64,000 bases of DNA from Bdellovibrio sp. CG22_combo_CG10-13_8_21_14_all_39_27 (GTDB lineage: Bacteria > Bdellovibrionota > Bacteriovoracia > Bacteriovoracales > Bacteriovoracaceae): positions 58,047 to 122,046 of the forward strand of contig PCTW01000064.1 in assembly GCA_002786715.1 (NCBI GenBank). The letters run 5' to 3'. The position numbers and the translations under genes were made by a program. This document shows, one piece after another, positions 37,005 through 46,197 of this stretch. A model generated the notes under the pieces. It did no database searches and was not told the origin of the DNA. It saw only the letters and a program-made list of their open reading frames with translations. How positions within the stretch are numbered: position 1 is the stretch's first letter; each line of letters opens with the position of its first letter.

Positions 37005-38180
37005 AAAAACATAAGATGAGCCCCAAGAAAAGGGAGATTCAGACTTATAAACTAAGTTTCTAAAGAGCTTGTAATCCTTGTGAGTTTTGTAGACTTCAGT
37101 AACCAATCCATCACGCTGAACTATTTTTTGAATTAAATTTTTGATTCGGTTAGCTTCAGCTAAATCTCCCATTTTAAGAGCAACAATTCCTTGAAGACCT
37201 ATCAACCAACTCCATGCTAATCGGTCGTGGTAATGTGAAAGACCCGCCATTTTGACATTGAGACTACGCCAGCTTCGAGGATAGTCGGGATAACTTGCCA
37301 TACCTGGATATTGGTGAAAAAGGCTCCTTTTGAAAGCTTGATAGAACTCTTGTCTTTTGGCCGATGAATCCCAAAAGTCAATTTCATTTAGGGCCAGAGC
37401 ATTTCCATCGAGAGAGATAACATTTATATTTTTATGTGTTTTATAGAGGCCTGAATCTTTGTCTTGAAACAGTGTTTGTAGTCGCTTTTTAAAAGCATAA
37501 ATTTCGGAGGGATCCCTATGAATGAGATTAAGTTGAGTCGCTTTTTTGAGAACCCACCAATAGTGAAAATTCGTCAAAAAAGTTATACCAGTTCTTTTCA
37601 CACTGTCTTGCCAATCACCAAAAGCTTCTTGAACAATAAAACCACTTTCAAATTTGTTATCATAAAAGGCCAAGAGTTCAGTAAAAATCTGTTCAAGTGA
37701 AAATGGAAAATCTTTATCATCAGTCTTTTCAATATAGAGGAGTAAACCTCTTAAGATGAGGATGTTGGAATCTATTGCTATGGTTTTGTGCTCACCTGTG
37801 TACTCAGCTTGAAATGGGGGCTCGAGCGGGGGAACTTTTCCCAGCCAGGGAAACATTCCTCTAAGAACTCTTCGTGCCGATGGAACATTATCAAGAAGGC
37901 GAGGAATTAAATTATCCGAAGGTCTTCGATTTTGAATAAAAGCGATGAGTTGATTTTTGACCACATCCTCACGTCCAAGATTGAGGAGACCTTCTATCGA
38001 ATAACAGAAGTCTCGAACCCATAGACCTGAGAATTGATGGGCACCAGCTCTTAAGAAAGGCCCTTCAACAGTCTCGACAATATTTGAATTGAATGAGCGC
38101 TCAACTATGTCGATTTCTTGGCCCCAAGAAAGATTTAGAAATGGGATTAGGCTCAAAATGATAAAGAATAGCTTTTTCAT
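36978..38180 (-). CDS. Secreted six-hairpin glycosidase-like protein
   Basis: A 400-residue protein with a signal peptide (MKKLFFIILSLIPFLNLSWG). The repeating helical layout and motifs such as GLWVRDFCYSIEGLL, IDSNILILRGLLLYI, EAFGDWQDS and HDRLAWSWLIGLQG resemble (alpha/alpha)6-barrel glycosidases of the GH15/GH63/debranching type. The acidic catalytic pair would be the Asp in WVRD or GDWQD and a later Glu, which I cannot fix. The substrate is probably an alpha-glucan or other extracellular oligosaccharide. The overlap with rlmC at the 3' end is 27 bases. Confidence 0.75.
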   Translation of the reverse strand: MKKLFFIILSLIPFLNLSWGQEIDIVERSFNSNIVETVEGPFLRAGAHQFSGLWVRDFCYSIEGLLNLGREDVVKNQLIAFIQNRRPSDNLIPRLLDNVPSARRVLRGMFPWLGKVPPLEPPFQAEYTGEHKTIAIDSNILILRGLLLYIEKTDDKDFPFSLEQIFTELLAFYDNKFESGFIVQEAFGDWQDSVKRTGITFLTNFHYWWVLKKATQLNLIHRDPSEIYAFKKRLQTLFQDKDSGLYKTHKNINVISLDGNALALNEIDFWDSSAKRQEFYQAFKRSLFHQYPGMASYPDYPRSWRSLNVKMAGLSHYHDRLAWSWLIGLQGIVALKMGDLAEANRIKNLIQKIVQRDGLVTEVYKTHKDYKLFRNLVYKSESPFSWGSSYVFLFLNSFGN

Positions 38181-38240
38181 TGCGAACTTTATGCCTGAGC
38201 TAGGCCCTATTGAGGAGCCCTTCGGTAAAAACTACACGTG

Positions 38241-39563
38241 CTAAGTATTTGGAAGTTTAAGAGTCATTCGAGAGTCTCCAGAACTGCGATCAACAATGAG
38301 TTGACCATGATGATCTTTGAGAATTTTATAAGAAATGGAAAGTCCAAGACCGGTACCTTTTCCAAATGGCTTGGTGGTGAAAAAAGGAAGAAAAATCTTT
38401 TTCTCAATTTCTTTTGGTATACCCAAACCACTATCAATAACAGAGATGTTATTCCAATTTTTCTCAGATTTAAGTTCTACTATAATAATTTTAGTATCAC
38501 ACTTTTCAAGAGCATCAATCGAGTTGTTTATCAAGTTTAAGAGAACTTGAAAAATTTGAACGCGCTTTGCTTTTATCTTCAAATCTTTCTGACCAATGAT
38601 CTCAAATGATATCTCATTCATCTTAAGTTTTTCGCGGACCAGTTCATGAATCTCTTCAATAACAAGTGATACTTGAAAAATTTCGGGTTCATCTCTACTA
38701 CCATCTCGCGAATAACCTCTCATCGTCGTGATGATTTTTGAAATTCTTAGCACTGTTTCATTGATTTTGTTTAAATGCTTTTCAGCTTTCTCTTTATCTA
38801 GAGTCTCGCGTTTGTATTCTTTTTGAAGAATTTGCACATTTCCCGCAATAACCTGAAGTGGATTATTGATTTCGTGGGCAATTCCCCCCGCGACTTCACC
38901 AAGTTCCGCTAATCGTGAATTATGAAACATGCTCTCTTGTTGTGACAATATTCGGTCATGCGCTTCTTGCAGTTCTCTTATTGATCTTTCTCGGTTTTTA
39001 AAAAATAATAGCAAAAGTACAAAACTAAAAAGAATGGCCGCTAATTGATTGATCATGAGGTTGTTCATGAAATCCTCTTCAAGCCAACCATCAGTAACTC
39101 TAAATCCACGAGAACGGAACATTGTATGCGAGTAGAGGATTACTCCTAAGTAGGAGAGAAGGATTAAGATAGAGTAGCGCAATTTTACAAAAATAAGACT
39201 AATGATGAGAGAAGGAATAAACCAGTAAAAAGAACCATGGAAAAAAGTATTTTGCAAAATACAAAAAGCGAGCATGCAAAAGAAAAGTGTATAACTAGAT
39301 AGTATTCCTAAAAATGAAATAGGCACTTTAGAATAGCGTAATAACAAGAGGTTTATTATCGCCATACTGATCAGAGTGATAAAAATATAGACAAAACCTT
39401 CATGTTTTGTTGCTTGAGTTATAAGCAAAAAAATGACGAAGGGGAGACCGAAAAAAGAAAAGCTTCCGATAAGATCGGCATCGAATTGATCTTCACGATT
39501 CTTTTCTGTACGTAAAAGTTTTCTTAATAAATTCAAATAAAAATTTAAGTTGAAAAGTTTCAT
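38241..39563 (-). CDS. Membrane sensor histidine kinase
   Basis: A 440-residue histidine kinase. Six hydrophobic segments (about residues 30-185) form a membrane sensor with almost no periplasmic domain. A coiled linker leads to the dimerisation domain with H-box [16 protein letters not shown], then the ATPase domain with N-box [11 protein letters not shown]1 DSGLGIP and G2 [10 protein letters not shown]. No receiver domain or partner regulator is adjacent. The ATG at 39563 shares its A with the upstream cyclase stop (TGATG), so translation is coupled. It probably monitors the membrane or a quinone, which is inference. Confidence 0.9.
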   Translation of the reverse strand: MKLFNLNFYLNLLRKLLRTEKNREDQFDADLIGSFSFFGLPFVIFLLITQATKHEGFVYIFITLISMAIINLLLLRYSKVPISFLGILSSYTLFFCMLAFCILQNTFFHGSFYWFIPSLIISLIFVKLRYSILILLSYLGVILYSHTMFRSRGFRVTDGWLEEDFMNNLMINQLAAILFSFVLLLLFFKNRERSIRELQEAHDRILSQQESMFHNSRLAELGEVAGGIAHEINNPLQVIAGNVQILQKEYKRETLDKEKAEKHLNKINETVLRISKIITTMRGYSRDGSRDEPEIFQVSLVIEEIHELVREKLKMNEISFEIIGQKDLKIKAKRVQIFQVLLNLINNSIDALEKCDTKIIIVELKSEKNWNNISVIDSGLGIPKEIEKKIFLPFFTTKPFGKGTGLGLSISYKILKDHHGQLIVDRSSGDSRMTLKLPNT

Positions 39564-41797
39564 CACTTCTCGGTTAAAGTATAAGATCCATCCCAATCTG
39601 GTGGGGGAGGTAGCTCTTTATACTCTTCACATCTAGCTATATAAATCTCGGAAGGATTAGTCTTCTTGCCCTTGAGTTCTGGAAATCGTTGATATTCCAA
39701 TTCTAATGTTTCTTTGAACAAAGAAATGGCCGCATCCCAGTTTTGAGCTTTATACAGAGCTACTGCTTGAGTAAATTTATCGCCCATCTCTTTGAGAAAT
39801 TCGGGGCAACTTTCTTTAAAGGCCAATAGCTCAAAAGTTTGTACTGGAATCGATTTACCAACAACCCGAACAGTATCGAGTTCTCTCCATACAAATGTAT
39901 CTCCTGCGAGGTCTTTTGTTGTCACTGATACTTGCGTGAAAATACCATATTGTTTAGCTGATGCTTCGAGACGTGCTGACAGATTTACGGCATCACCCAT
40001 CATGGTGTAGTTCATGCGCGAACGAGAACCCATGTTACCTGTTACTATTTCTCCAGAATTGATACCAATTCTCATTCTCATATCGTGAACAAAGACGGGC
40101 CATTTATCGCCTTCCGCTGTCCACTTCTCTCTAAGTTCGAGTAGCTTTTCTTGCATTTTTTGTGCTGTCGTACAAGCTCTTGCGGCGTGATCCTCCATTG
40201 TCATGGGAGCTCCAAAGAAGGCAATAATCGCATCACCTTCGTACTTATCGAGTGTTCCACCTTCGGCCAATAAGATATCGGTCATGGCCGTTAAGTACTC
40301 GTTGAGAAGTTCTACCAGCTGAGTCGCAGTGAGCTTTTCAGAAAAAGTAGAAAAACCTTGGATATCAGTAAAAAAAGCAGTTCTAATTCCAGAGTCACCA
40401 CCGAGTTTTGGTGATTCTCCCGCTGTATACATAATATCAATGAGCTCTGGTGAAATATATGTACCAAAAGCTTCTTTGAGAAATTTTTTGTCTTTGCCGG
40501 CCAAGTAAAAATGGAGAAAGGTGTTCCAAGAATAACAGGCGGTAACTGAGAAGAGGCACCAGAAAAGTTTAATCTCATAGCCGTTTGGAATGAGGTATTT
40601 AATATCAGCAAAATACATTCCGAGACAAAGCGCTGCCACTGCGAACAGATCGAGAATGGCATTTCCAAAAAATTGAATTCCCCACATGGCGAGAGTTCCG
40701 AAAATCAGCAACCACCATGAGTACTTGGTGGACAGAGAAGGAGGAACAAAACTGCGTCCTTCAATTAACATGTGGGCTGCATTGATGTGAAAATAAACTC
40801 CAGGCATCATGGGATCAACTGGAGTATGGCGAATATCGTGGGCTCCGAATGCAGTTGAACCAATAAAGGCCACGTGTCCATCAAAGATCGCTTTCATTTC
40901 GGGATCATCATCGGGGCGAGTAATCACATCGTACAATGAAACTTTAGGGAACCCCTCTTGTCCTGCCACCCATCTAATTTTAATTTCACCATTATAATTT
41001 ACTGTGAATTTTCCCGTTTTTGTTTGAAGTTCGGCGTCACTCACTGATTGAACCAGGAGCTTGGATTTATCTCCTGTTAAGTTCTGATAAATACTTAAAG
41101 CAAATGAAGGAATATAAAGTCCTTCTGCTTGAGCAACTAGGGGATAGTGACGAAACACTCCATCAACATCATGTCGCGCTTCAATGTGGGCCACGCCCGG
41201 TTCAGCTTCAAGCAGGACATTGAGTGGAAAAACAGACCGGTCAACATAATTTTCTTTCAGCGATATGCCACCAGCTTCTTGCGTATCCATCATGAAATTA
41301 TAAAGATAATCAGGAAGCGCTTCAAAGGTATTATCTTGTTCGTAAACCATTTGAAAGGGGAGAATCACTTTGTTTCCGGGAACGGATTGGAAATCTCTAA
41401 TGGCCTCTCTCATATGAACTTCTGGAGGGACTTCATCACAAGAGTTACTCATGCTACTGAAAAACACGTCATACGCAATAATTTTAGTTCCATAAGCTTT
41501 AAGCTTATTCATCATTTTTACCCAAGTCATACGCGGCAGAGGCCATTGACCCAAGTTTTGAATTGAAATATCGTCGATCGCTACTAGGATCAGTCTTTCA
41601 TCTTTGAAGTTGGGATTGAGCGTTTGTTTCATACGATAATCATAGAAACGATCTTCAAAAATGGAGCTGTAGGAAATGAGTTTGGAAAATCTCGGCATGT
41701 CTACATAATCGCGACCACTGATGGCGAAGAAAATACTCGAAGCTGAGAATAGGAAAATGATAAACAAGCCTGTGTATTTTATAATTTTAGCAAACAT
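39563..41797 (-). CDS. CHASE2-domain adenylate/guanylate cyclase
   Basis: A 744-residue class III nucleotide cyclase. After an N-terminal membrane helix comes a periplasmic CHASE2 domain (about 45-345; LVAIDDISIQNLGQWPLPR and IAYDVFFS are typical), then three membrane helices, then the catalytic domain (about 465-640). FTDIQGFSTFS holds the first metal Asp, GDAIIAFFGAP the second, and NYTMMGDAVNLSARLE the transition-state region. A TPR-like tail follows. It would make cAMP (or cGMP) in response to an envelope signal. It sits between the TPR/barrel gene and the histidine kinase. Confidence 0.93.
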   Translation of the reverse strand: MFAKIIKYTGLFIIFLFSASSIFFAISGRDYVDMPRFSKLISYSSIFEDRFYDYRMKQTLNPNFKDERLILVAIDDISIQNLGQWPLPRMTWVKMMNKLKAYGTKIIAYDVFFSSMSNSCDEVPPEVHMREAIRDFQSVPGNKVILPFQMVYEQDNTFEALPDYLYNFMMDTQEAGGISLKENYVDRSVFPLNVLLEAEPGVAHIEARHDVDGVFRHYPLVAQAEGLYIPSFALSIYQNLTGDKSKLLVQSVSDAELQTKTGKFTVNYNGEIKIRWVAGQEGFPKVSLYDVITRPDDDPEMKAIFDGHVAFIGSTAFGAHDIRHTPVDPMMPGVYFHINAAHMLIEGRSFVPPSLSTKYSWWLLIFGTLAMWGIQFFGNAILDLFAVAALCLGMYFADIKYLIPNGYEIKLFWCLFSVTACYSWNTFLHFYLAGKDKKFLKEAFGTYISPELIDIMYTAGESPKLGGDSGIRTAFFTDIQGFSTFSEKLTATQLVELLNEYLTAMTDILLAEGGTLDKYEGDAIIAFFGAPMTMEDHAARACTTAQKMQEKLLELREKWTAEGDKWPVFVHDMRMRIGINSGEIVTGNMGSRSRMNYTMMGDAVNLSARLEASAKQYGIFTQVSVTTKDLAGDTFVWRELDTVRVVGKSIPVQTFELLAFKESCPEFLKEMGDKFTQAVALYKAQNWDAAISLFKETLELEYQRFPELKGKKTNPSEIYIARCEEYKELPPPPDWDGSYTLTEK

Positions 41798-41815
41798 AGA
41801 GAAACGACCTATCGG

Positions 41816-43393
41816 TTAAAACGAAACTTTCAATTCAAAACTTACGACATTTTTTGTGTAAGCATAATTGTTGGTGTCGAGAGAATCATTCTTTGTGTAC
41901 TCATAATTAAAAGATGTAGTGAGATTATCATTTATCTTCTTGGTCATCTTAATTCCTGGTGTATAGGTCTTTTCAGTACCTCTTGTCGCCTGTTGCTCCT
42001 TTGTGTCGAGCAAGGTTAGAGAAAATGAAAGGTTGAGCATCCAAGAAGGGTAGATTTCGGGGTAGATATAGTCGAATCTTAAGAGAGTGCTGTCTGTAGA
42101 GTCGCGAGTTGAATTATAGTTATCGATCATATCAAGAGATAAAAAGATAATGAGAAGTTTGCCTGATTTTAAAACTAACGATTGATCGGCTTGAAAAGTC
42201 ATAGTTTTATTATTTAAAGTTTGATCGACAGCTTGATAGTCTTTGGTTTTGATTTTAATGCCTGTGTCCCCATTGGGGAAAAATCGAAAACGATAACCAA
42301 AGGTATGAGTAGAAGAGTAAGCATATTTTAAAATTTCTTTTCTAGAGTATTTATCGCGAGCGATATAGTTGTAGTCATAGACGTAAATCCAACTCGCACG
42401 TTGACCAAATGCTGTCGTTTCATAGGAGTTTCTTAAAGTTCCAGTAAAATTATGCGAGTCATTTTTGTAGACATCAGAATTAGTGCGATCTGTATAATGT
42501 GTTTTCTTTAATCTGATCTCGGGAGTCATGAGCAATCGACCGGCCCAATTCATTTTTGTATTGGCCGTTACTTGAGTCTCTGAGATGAAAGATTCTTTTT
42601 GAGTCGCCGCACTTGAAGGAACATCAGTTGCCAACGTGATATTACTATCATGGCGAAGTTCCTCAGAAAAACTGACGCTCCAACGCTTAACGGGGAGTGG
42701 ACGACCATTTCTCATGATATTGGGATCGAGATTATATTGGCGCTCAAGCTCCTTAATTCGATCTTTAATATCTTTGGCCAAAGCTGATCTTGGAAGTTCT
42801 TCTAGGGCCTGTCTCATTTGTGGCAGAACAAACTTATCAACGATGCGTTCACGATCAACATCTTTTTCTTCCATTAAAGCAAGTAAAGTTTCTCCTAGTT
42901 GAAAGCGAGAGGCTTGAAGCATTGACTTGTCTTCAGTTTCATTTTTTAAAATCGTTTCGAAATACTTTTTAGCTTGTTTATGATCTTCTAAAAGCTGAGA
43001 AATATAGGCCATATAATAGAGCGATGAGTTGGCTTTAAAGTTTTGCTTGTACGAGTTGGCAAAGGCCGTGCCTGCTTTTCTGAGAGCATTATCTGCATAA
43101 AGGGCCTGTCCATATTCATAGTAGAGTTCGCCTGAGCCTGATTTAAATTTTAGAGATTGCGCAAAGTAATTACTGGCGAGATCAAACTCTTGGGTTCTGT
43201 TATAACATAGACCCAAAATCATTAAGCGCGTTCCTTCTCGCTCACCTGATAATTTTTGATTCTTAAGAAGTTCGATAGTGTTGACGTATTCACCAGAGGA
43301 AAATTTTTGGAGGGCGATTTCTAAAACATCTGAAGCGTAAACAGAGTTTAATGAGATCATTAAGCAGATTATAATTTTTTTTAATAAGGGCAT
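41816..43393 (-). CDS. Exported TPR protein with C-terminal outer-membrane barrel
   Basis: A 525-residue protein with a signal peptide (MPLLKKIIICLMISLNSVYA). Residues about 25-170 contain four or so TPR-like helix pairs. From about 230 the sequence is alternating and aromatic, in the style of a beta-barrel, ending FELKVSF with terminal Phe, an outer-membrane insertion signature. The layout recalls surface-lipoprotein-assembly modifier/DUF560 proteins, but the match is by shape only. Beside a FecR protein and a CHASE2 cyclase it may relay a surface signal or move a surface component. Confidence 0.8.
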   Translation of the reverse strand: MPLLKKIIICLMISLNSVYASDVLEIALQKFSSGEYVNTIELLKNQKLSGEREGTRLMILGLCYNRTQEFDLASNYFAQSLKFKSGSGELYYEYGQALYADNALRKAGTAFANSYKQNFKANSSLYYMAYISQLLEDHKQAKKYFETILKNETEDKSMLQASRFQLGETLLALMEEKDVDRERIVDKFVLPQMRQALEELPRSALAKDIKDRIKELERQYNLDPNIMRNGRPLPVKRWSVSFSEELRHDSNITLATDVPSSAATQKESFISETQVTANTKMNWAGRLLMTPEIRLKKTHYTDRTNSDVYKNDSHNFTGTLRNSYETTAFGQRASWIYVYDYNYIARDKYSRKEILKYAYSSTHTFGYRFRFFPNGDTGIKIKTKDYQAVDQTLNNKTMTFQADQSLVLKSGKLLIIFLSLDMIDNYNSTRDSTDSTLLRFDYIYPEIYPSWMLNLSFSLTLLDTKEQQATRGTEKTYTPGIKMTKKINDNLTTSFNYEYTKNDSLDTNNYAYTKNVVSFELKVSF

Positions 43394-43413
43394 CTCTCAT
43401 CCATAATAAATGA

Positions 43414-43447
43414 CTAAAAGTATCCCCCATTTTCTACATGGGGGATA
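43414..43447 (-). terminator. Intercistronic terminator-like hairpin between FecR and TPR/barrel genes
   Basis: On the minus strand TATCCCCCAT and ATGGGGGATA make a perfect 10-base stem with a 7-base loop, followed by CTTTTAG. The T-tract is only four long, so partial termination is likely. This would let the FecR gene be made in excess over the three downstream genes. Confidence 0.65.
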
Positions 43448-43492
43448 AAAAGTATCTTTAATCAATATTATAAGAGTTTCGAGAACTTGTGA

Positions 43493-44935
43493 CTACTGGG
43501 CATTAAAGTTAAATTGCACCCTCGAAGAATTTGTTTGAATCGGATTGTTGAGACTATCGTTCAAGCTTTGTTGGTTATCCAACAAAACCCCGTCAGTTAA
43601 AGTATCGGCCAAAGCTGGATCTATTGGAGGAGGAGGTAGTAAACCACTGCTTGTTTGGACAAAGACGCCGGTATTGGGATCAATGTATCCACTCGCCATT
43701 CCATCAGTAGAAATTGTGGGGGCTAAGCCAGCTACTGGAGGAGGTGGTGGTGGAAGAAGAGCATCTGTTGTACCAGGAACGCCTGGAGCCGTAGATGCTG
43801 GAGCTCTTCCGTCTGTGATATTTTCAACAGGAACAAACGTTCCGTTACTGGCCAATTTAAAATTGGGGTTAAAAAAGTCACCAGTTGTCGGGTCCACGCT
43901 ACCAACTGAAGTTGGAGGAATATATGTCTGAGTGTTTGCATCAAATGCTGAACCTGGTGGAGGTGGAATGTATTGGGCCGTTCCCACGTCGATAAAACCA
44001 CCTGCTGTTGGAGCAATCTTTCCTGTCGCCAAGTTGATTGAACCTTCTGGTGGAGGAGTATTACTTAGCTGTGCTTTACCATTTTGTAGTGGCGCTAGAT
44101 TTTTCTGAGAAAGTCCTGCTCCTGTCGCTACCTTGCTAGCGACATCTTTCGAGTCAGTTGAAACTGCTTTACCAGTGAGTCCAGGTGGAACCACATTTCT
44201 AAATGTTTTATTAGAAGCTTGATCCTTTGAAAGTCCCATTTCTTTAGCATCTTCTTTTGTCATTGGGACTTCTTGCTTTTGCATGGTCTCTAATTGAACT
44301 GGATTGATTTTAACTGGAACTGTTGCTTGTGATGTCGCACCACTGACTCCAGAGAACTGGCCTTTAGTGACCATCACCGCTTCAGGAGAAGAGACGAGGC
44401 GTTCAAGTGAGTTTTGAGAAACACTTTTTCTAATATCATCCATACGATCGAGTTGCGCCATGGCCACTCGGCCCTCAAATGTTACAAGCGCTGTTGCATT
44501 GTTTTCGGGGTTATAGTTAACCTGAAAGTCCGTACCACGAACACCCATGGCCGCTGATTTTGTTTTGATGAAGAGTTTTGACTTGTCCTTGCTATCCATA
44601 TCCATATAGTTCTTTGTTACTTTTGAACGAAGCTGACCTTTTATGAGTGTCACGATACCAGCATCATTTTTTGGAAAGGTATCAATTTTCATTTCAGAGT
44701 TCGGCCCTAAATTCATTGAGGACTTATCAACAAAGAGAAATTTTGCAAAACTTTTTGGTTGAGTCTTAACTTGAGCGCCTTCTTTGAGCCAATCTCCTTG
44801 CTTCACTTGAAATGTCTTACCCTGAAAGACCGCGGACACATCGCCTTTAAGCAAAATGGCCTTGGCAACTCCGTCCTCTGCGAAGGCAAAAGTGGAATGG
44901 GTCGTTAGCAACAAAAATAAGAATAAAGGCTTCAT
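43493..44935 (-). CDS. Exported FecR-domain protein with proline-rich repeat tail
   Basis: A 480-residue protein with a signal peptide (MKPLFLFLLLTTHSTFAFA). The FecR domain (about 25-180) has GDVSAVFQGKTF, a VKQGDWL turn, VRGTDFQV and TFEGRVA, typical of periplasmic FecR proteins acting in envelope signalling or polymer binding. The second half holds imperfect 16-20 residue repeats built on a G-x-x-D-x-x-T-x-x-Y-x-P-P pattern (for example GFIDVGTAQYIPPPP and GSAFDANTQTYIPP), ending with LPPPP runs. Such tails often reach across or bind murein. It begins the signalling operon; neither an adjacent sigma factor nor a FecA receptor is seen. Confidence 0.88.
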   Translation of the reverse strand: MKPLFLFLLLTTHSTFAFAEDGVAKAILLKGDVSAVFQGKTFQVKQGDWLKEGAQVKTQPKSFAKFLFVDKSSMNLGPNSEMKIDTFPKNDAGIVTLIKGQLRSKVTKNYMDMDSKDKSKLFIKTKSAAMGVRGTDFQVNYNPENNATALVTFEGRVAMAQLDRMDDIRKSVSQNSLERLVSSPEAVMVTKGQFSGVSGATSQATVPVKINPVQLETMQKQEVPMTKEDAKEMGLSKDQASNKTFRNVVPPGLTGKAVSTDSKDVASKVATGAGLSQKNLAPLQNGKAQLSNTPPPEGSINLATGKIAPTAGGFIDVGTAQYIPPPPGSAFDANTQTYIPPTSVGSVDPTTGDFFNPNFKLASNGTFVPVENITDGRAPASTAPGVPGTTDALLPPPPPPVAGLAPTISTDGMASGYIDPNTGVFVQTSSGLLPPPPIDPALADTLTDGVLLDNQQSLNDSLNNPIQTNSSRVQFNFNAQ

Positions 44936-45002
44936 AAGGCGATCTCCTCGATCTACTCTTTTCGACCATTATAGGCCCAAGCTTAAGTCTGAAATGCTTT
45001 GA

Positions 45003-45092
45003 GTTCTAAGCACTTGAAAGTGCTAAATGTCACAATTAGCCTACAAAAAATGTGGCATAAATTGGTGCTATTGATGTTCTAAGTGCTTGAAA
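45003..45092 (+). repeat. Two 17-base direct repeats between FecR and hemF genes
   Basis: GTTCTAAGCACTTGAAA (45003-45019) and GTTCTAAGTGCTTGAAA (45076-45092) match at 15 of 17 bases, 73 bases apart. The first also forms an inverted repeat AGCACTT-GA-AAGTGCT. They sit in the divergent region of the FecR operon and hemF and may bind a regulator. Confidence 0.45.
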
Positions 45093-45174
45093 TTCAAACA
45101 AAGAATCGTTTTCAATTCTCATTCTCTATGTTACCTGAATGACTTAGAAATATAGATCAACCATTGGAATCGCC

Positions 45175-46065
45175 ATGACTGAGACTTTAAAGCAAAAATT
45201 TATTCAACATGTTTTGCAGCTTCAAGACGAAATTACTCAGAAAATGCAGCAACTCGAGCCGACTGTTGAGCTCATTGAAGATCCTTGGCAGAGGGTTGAT
45301 CACGCTGGCCAAGCTGGTGGCGGAGGACGAACGCGAGCTTTTCGTGGAAAGCTTTTTGAAAATGCAGGTGTCAATACTTCAAATGTCTTTGGAGCAATCT
45401 CTCCTGAATTTGCCCAAAAAATGGGAAGCACTAGTGACCAAATGTGGGCGACAGGTATCTCGCTTATTATTCACCCTACTAATCCCAAAGTTCCGACCGT
45501 CCATGCCAATTTTAGAATGATTGAAATGGGTGACAAGATTTGGTTTGGTGGGGGAGCAGATCTTACGCCTTATTATCCTATCGAAGAAGATTTTCATTAC
45601 TTTCACCAAGTATGGAAAGAGGCTTGTGCTCCCTATGGGGTTTATCCTCAAATGAAAAAAACATGTGATGAGTATTTTGTGAATCATCATCGCAATGGAG
45701 AAATGAGAGGAATAGGAGGTCTCTTTTTTGATCATTGGAACAGTGGCGACTTGAATGCCGATTTTGAAATGGTGATAAATTTATCCAATCAATTTATTAA
45801 AAGTTATTTTCCTATCGTTGAGAAAAGACAACACGAAAATTACACCGAACGAGATGAGGAATTTCAACTCCATCGTCGGGGACGTTATGTTGAATTTAAT
45901 TTATTGCATGATCGTGGAACATTATTCGGTTTGAAAACGAATGGCAGAATTGAATCCATTCTTATCTCGCTTCCTGCGCGATGTCGCTTTACTTACAACT
46001 ATCAACCTCCCGTAGGTAGCCCTCAAGAAAAAATGATGAGCTATTATCGTCCACAAAACTGGTAA
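45175..46065 (+). CDS. hemF: Aerobic coproporphyrinogen III oxidase
   Basis: A 296-residue HemF. It oxidatively decarboxylates coproporphyrinogen III to protoporphyrinogen IX with oxygen in haem synthesis. Family signatures are visible: GGGGRTRAF, FGAISPEFA, MIEMGDKIWFGGGADLTPYYP, HHRNGEMRGIGGLFFDHW, RRGRYVEFNLLHDRGT and SLPARCRFTYNY. Length is normal for the family. It stands alone on the plus strand, divergent from the FecR gene. Presence of the oxygen-dependent form fits an aerobic organism. Confidence 0.96.
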   Translation: MTETLKQKFIQHVLQLQDEITQKMQQLEPTVELIEDPWQRVDHAGQAGGGGRTRAFRGKLFENAGVNTSNVFGAISPEFAQKMGSTSDQMWATGISLIIHPTNPKVPTVHANFRMIEMGDKIWFGGGADLTPYYPIEEDFHYFHQVWKEACAPYGVYPQMKKTCDEYFVNHHRNGEMRGIGGLFFDHWNSGDLNADFEMVINLSNQFIKSYFPIVEKRQHENYTERDEEFQLHRRGRYVEFNLLHDRGTLFGLKTNGRIESILISLPARCRFTYNYQPPVGSPQEKMMSYYRPQNW

Positions 46066-46120
46066 TTAACCTACTTAAAAAAAAGTTTGATAATTCAAAC
46101 CCTAGATTTTAATTTGAAAC

Positions 46121-46162
46121 CTGATGTGCATCAAGGAAACGAGTGATATCATCCTTTAAAGT
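46121..46162 (+). promoter_or_regulatory. FNR/CRP-family box and -10 for the HiPIP gene
   Basis: CTGATGTGCATCAA (46121-46134) matches the FNR consensus TTGATNNNNATCAA at 9 of 10 defined bases. A TAAAGT -10 candidate lies at 46157-46162, which puts the box centre at about -41.5 from the predicted start, the class II activator position. The site lies 64 bases before the HiPIP ATG. An oxygen- or NO-responsive FNR/DNR-type protein is the inferred regulator. Confidence 0.55.
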
Positions 46163-46197
46163 CGAATTAATAATGAACCTCATACAAAGGAAATCTT

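Noticed and set aside
38241-44935. Classic FecIR iron-uptake signalling system
   Set aside because: No ECF sigma factor or TonB-dependent receptor is adjacent. Only the FecR domain is shared.
45051-45068. Sigma-54-like promoter (TGGCAT ... GGTGC) upstream of hemF
   Set aside because: The GG and GC elements are 11 bases apart instead of 10 and the -12 element is poor.
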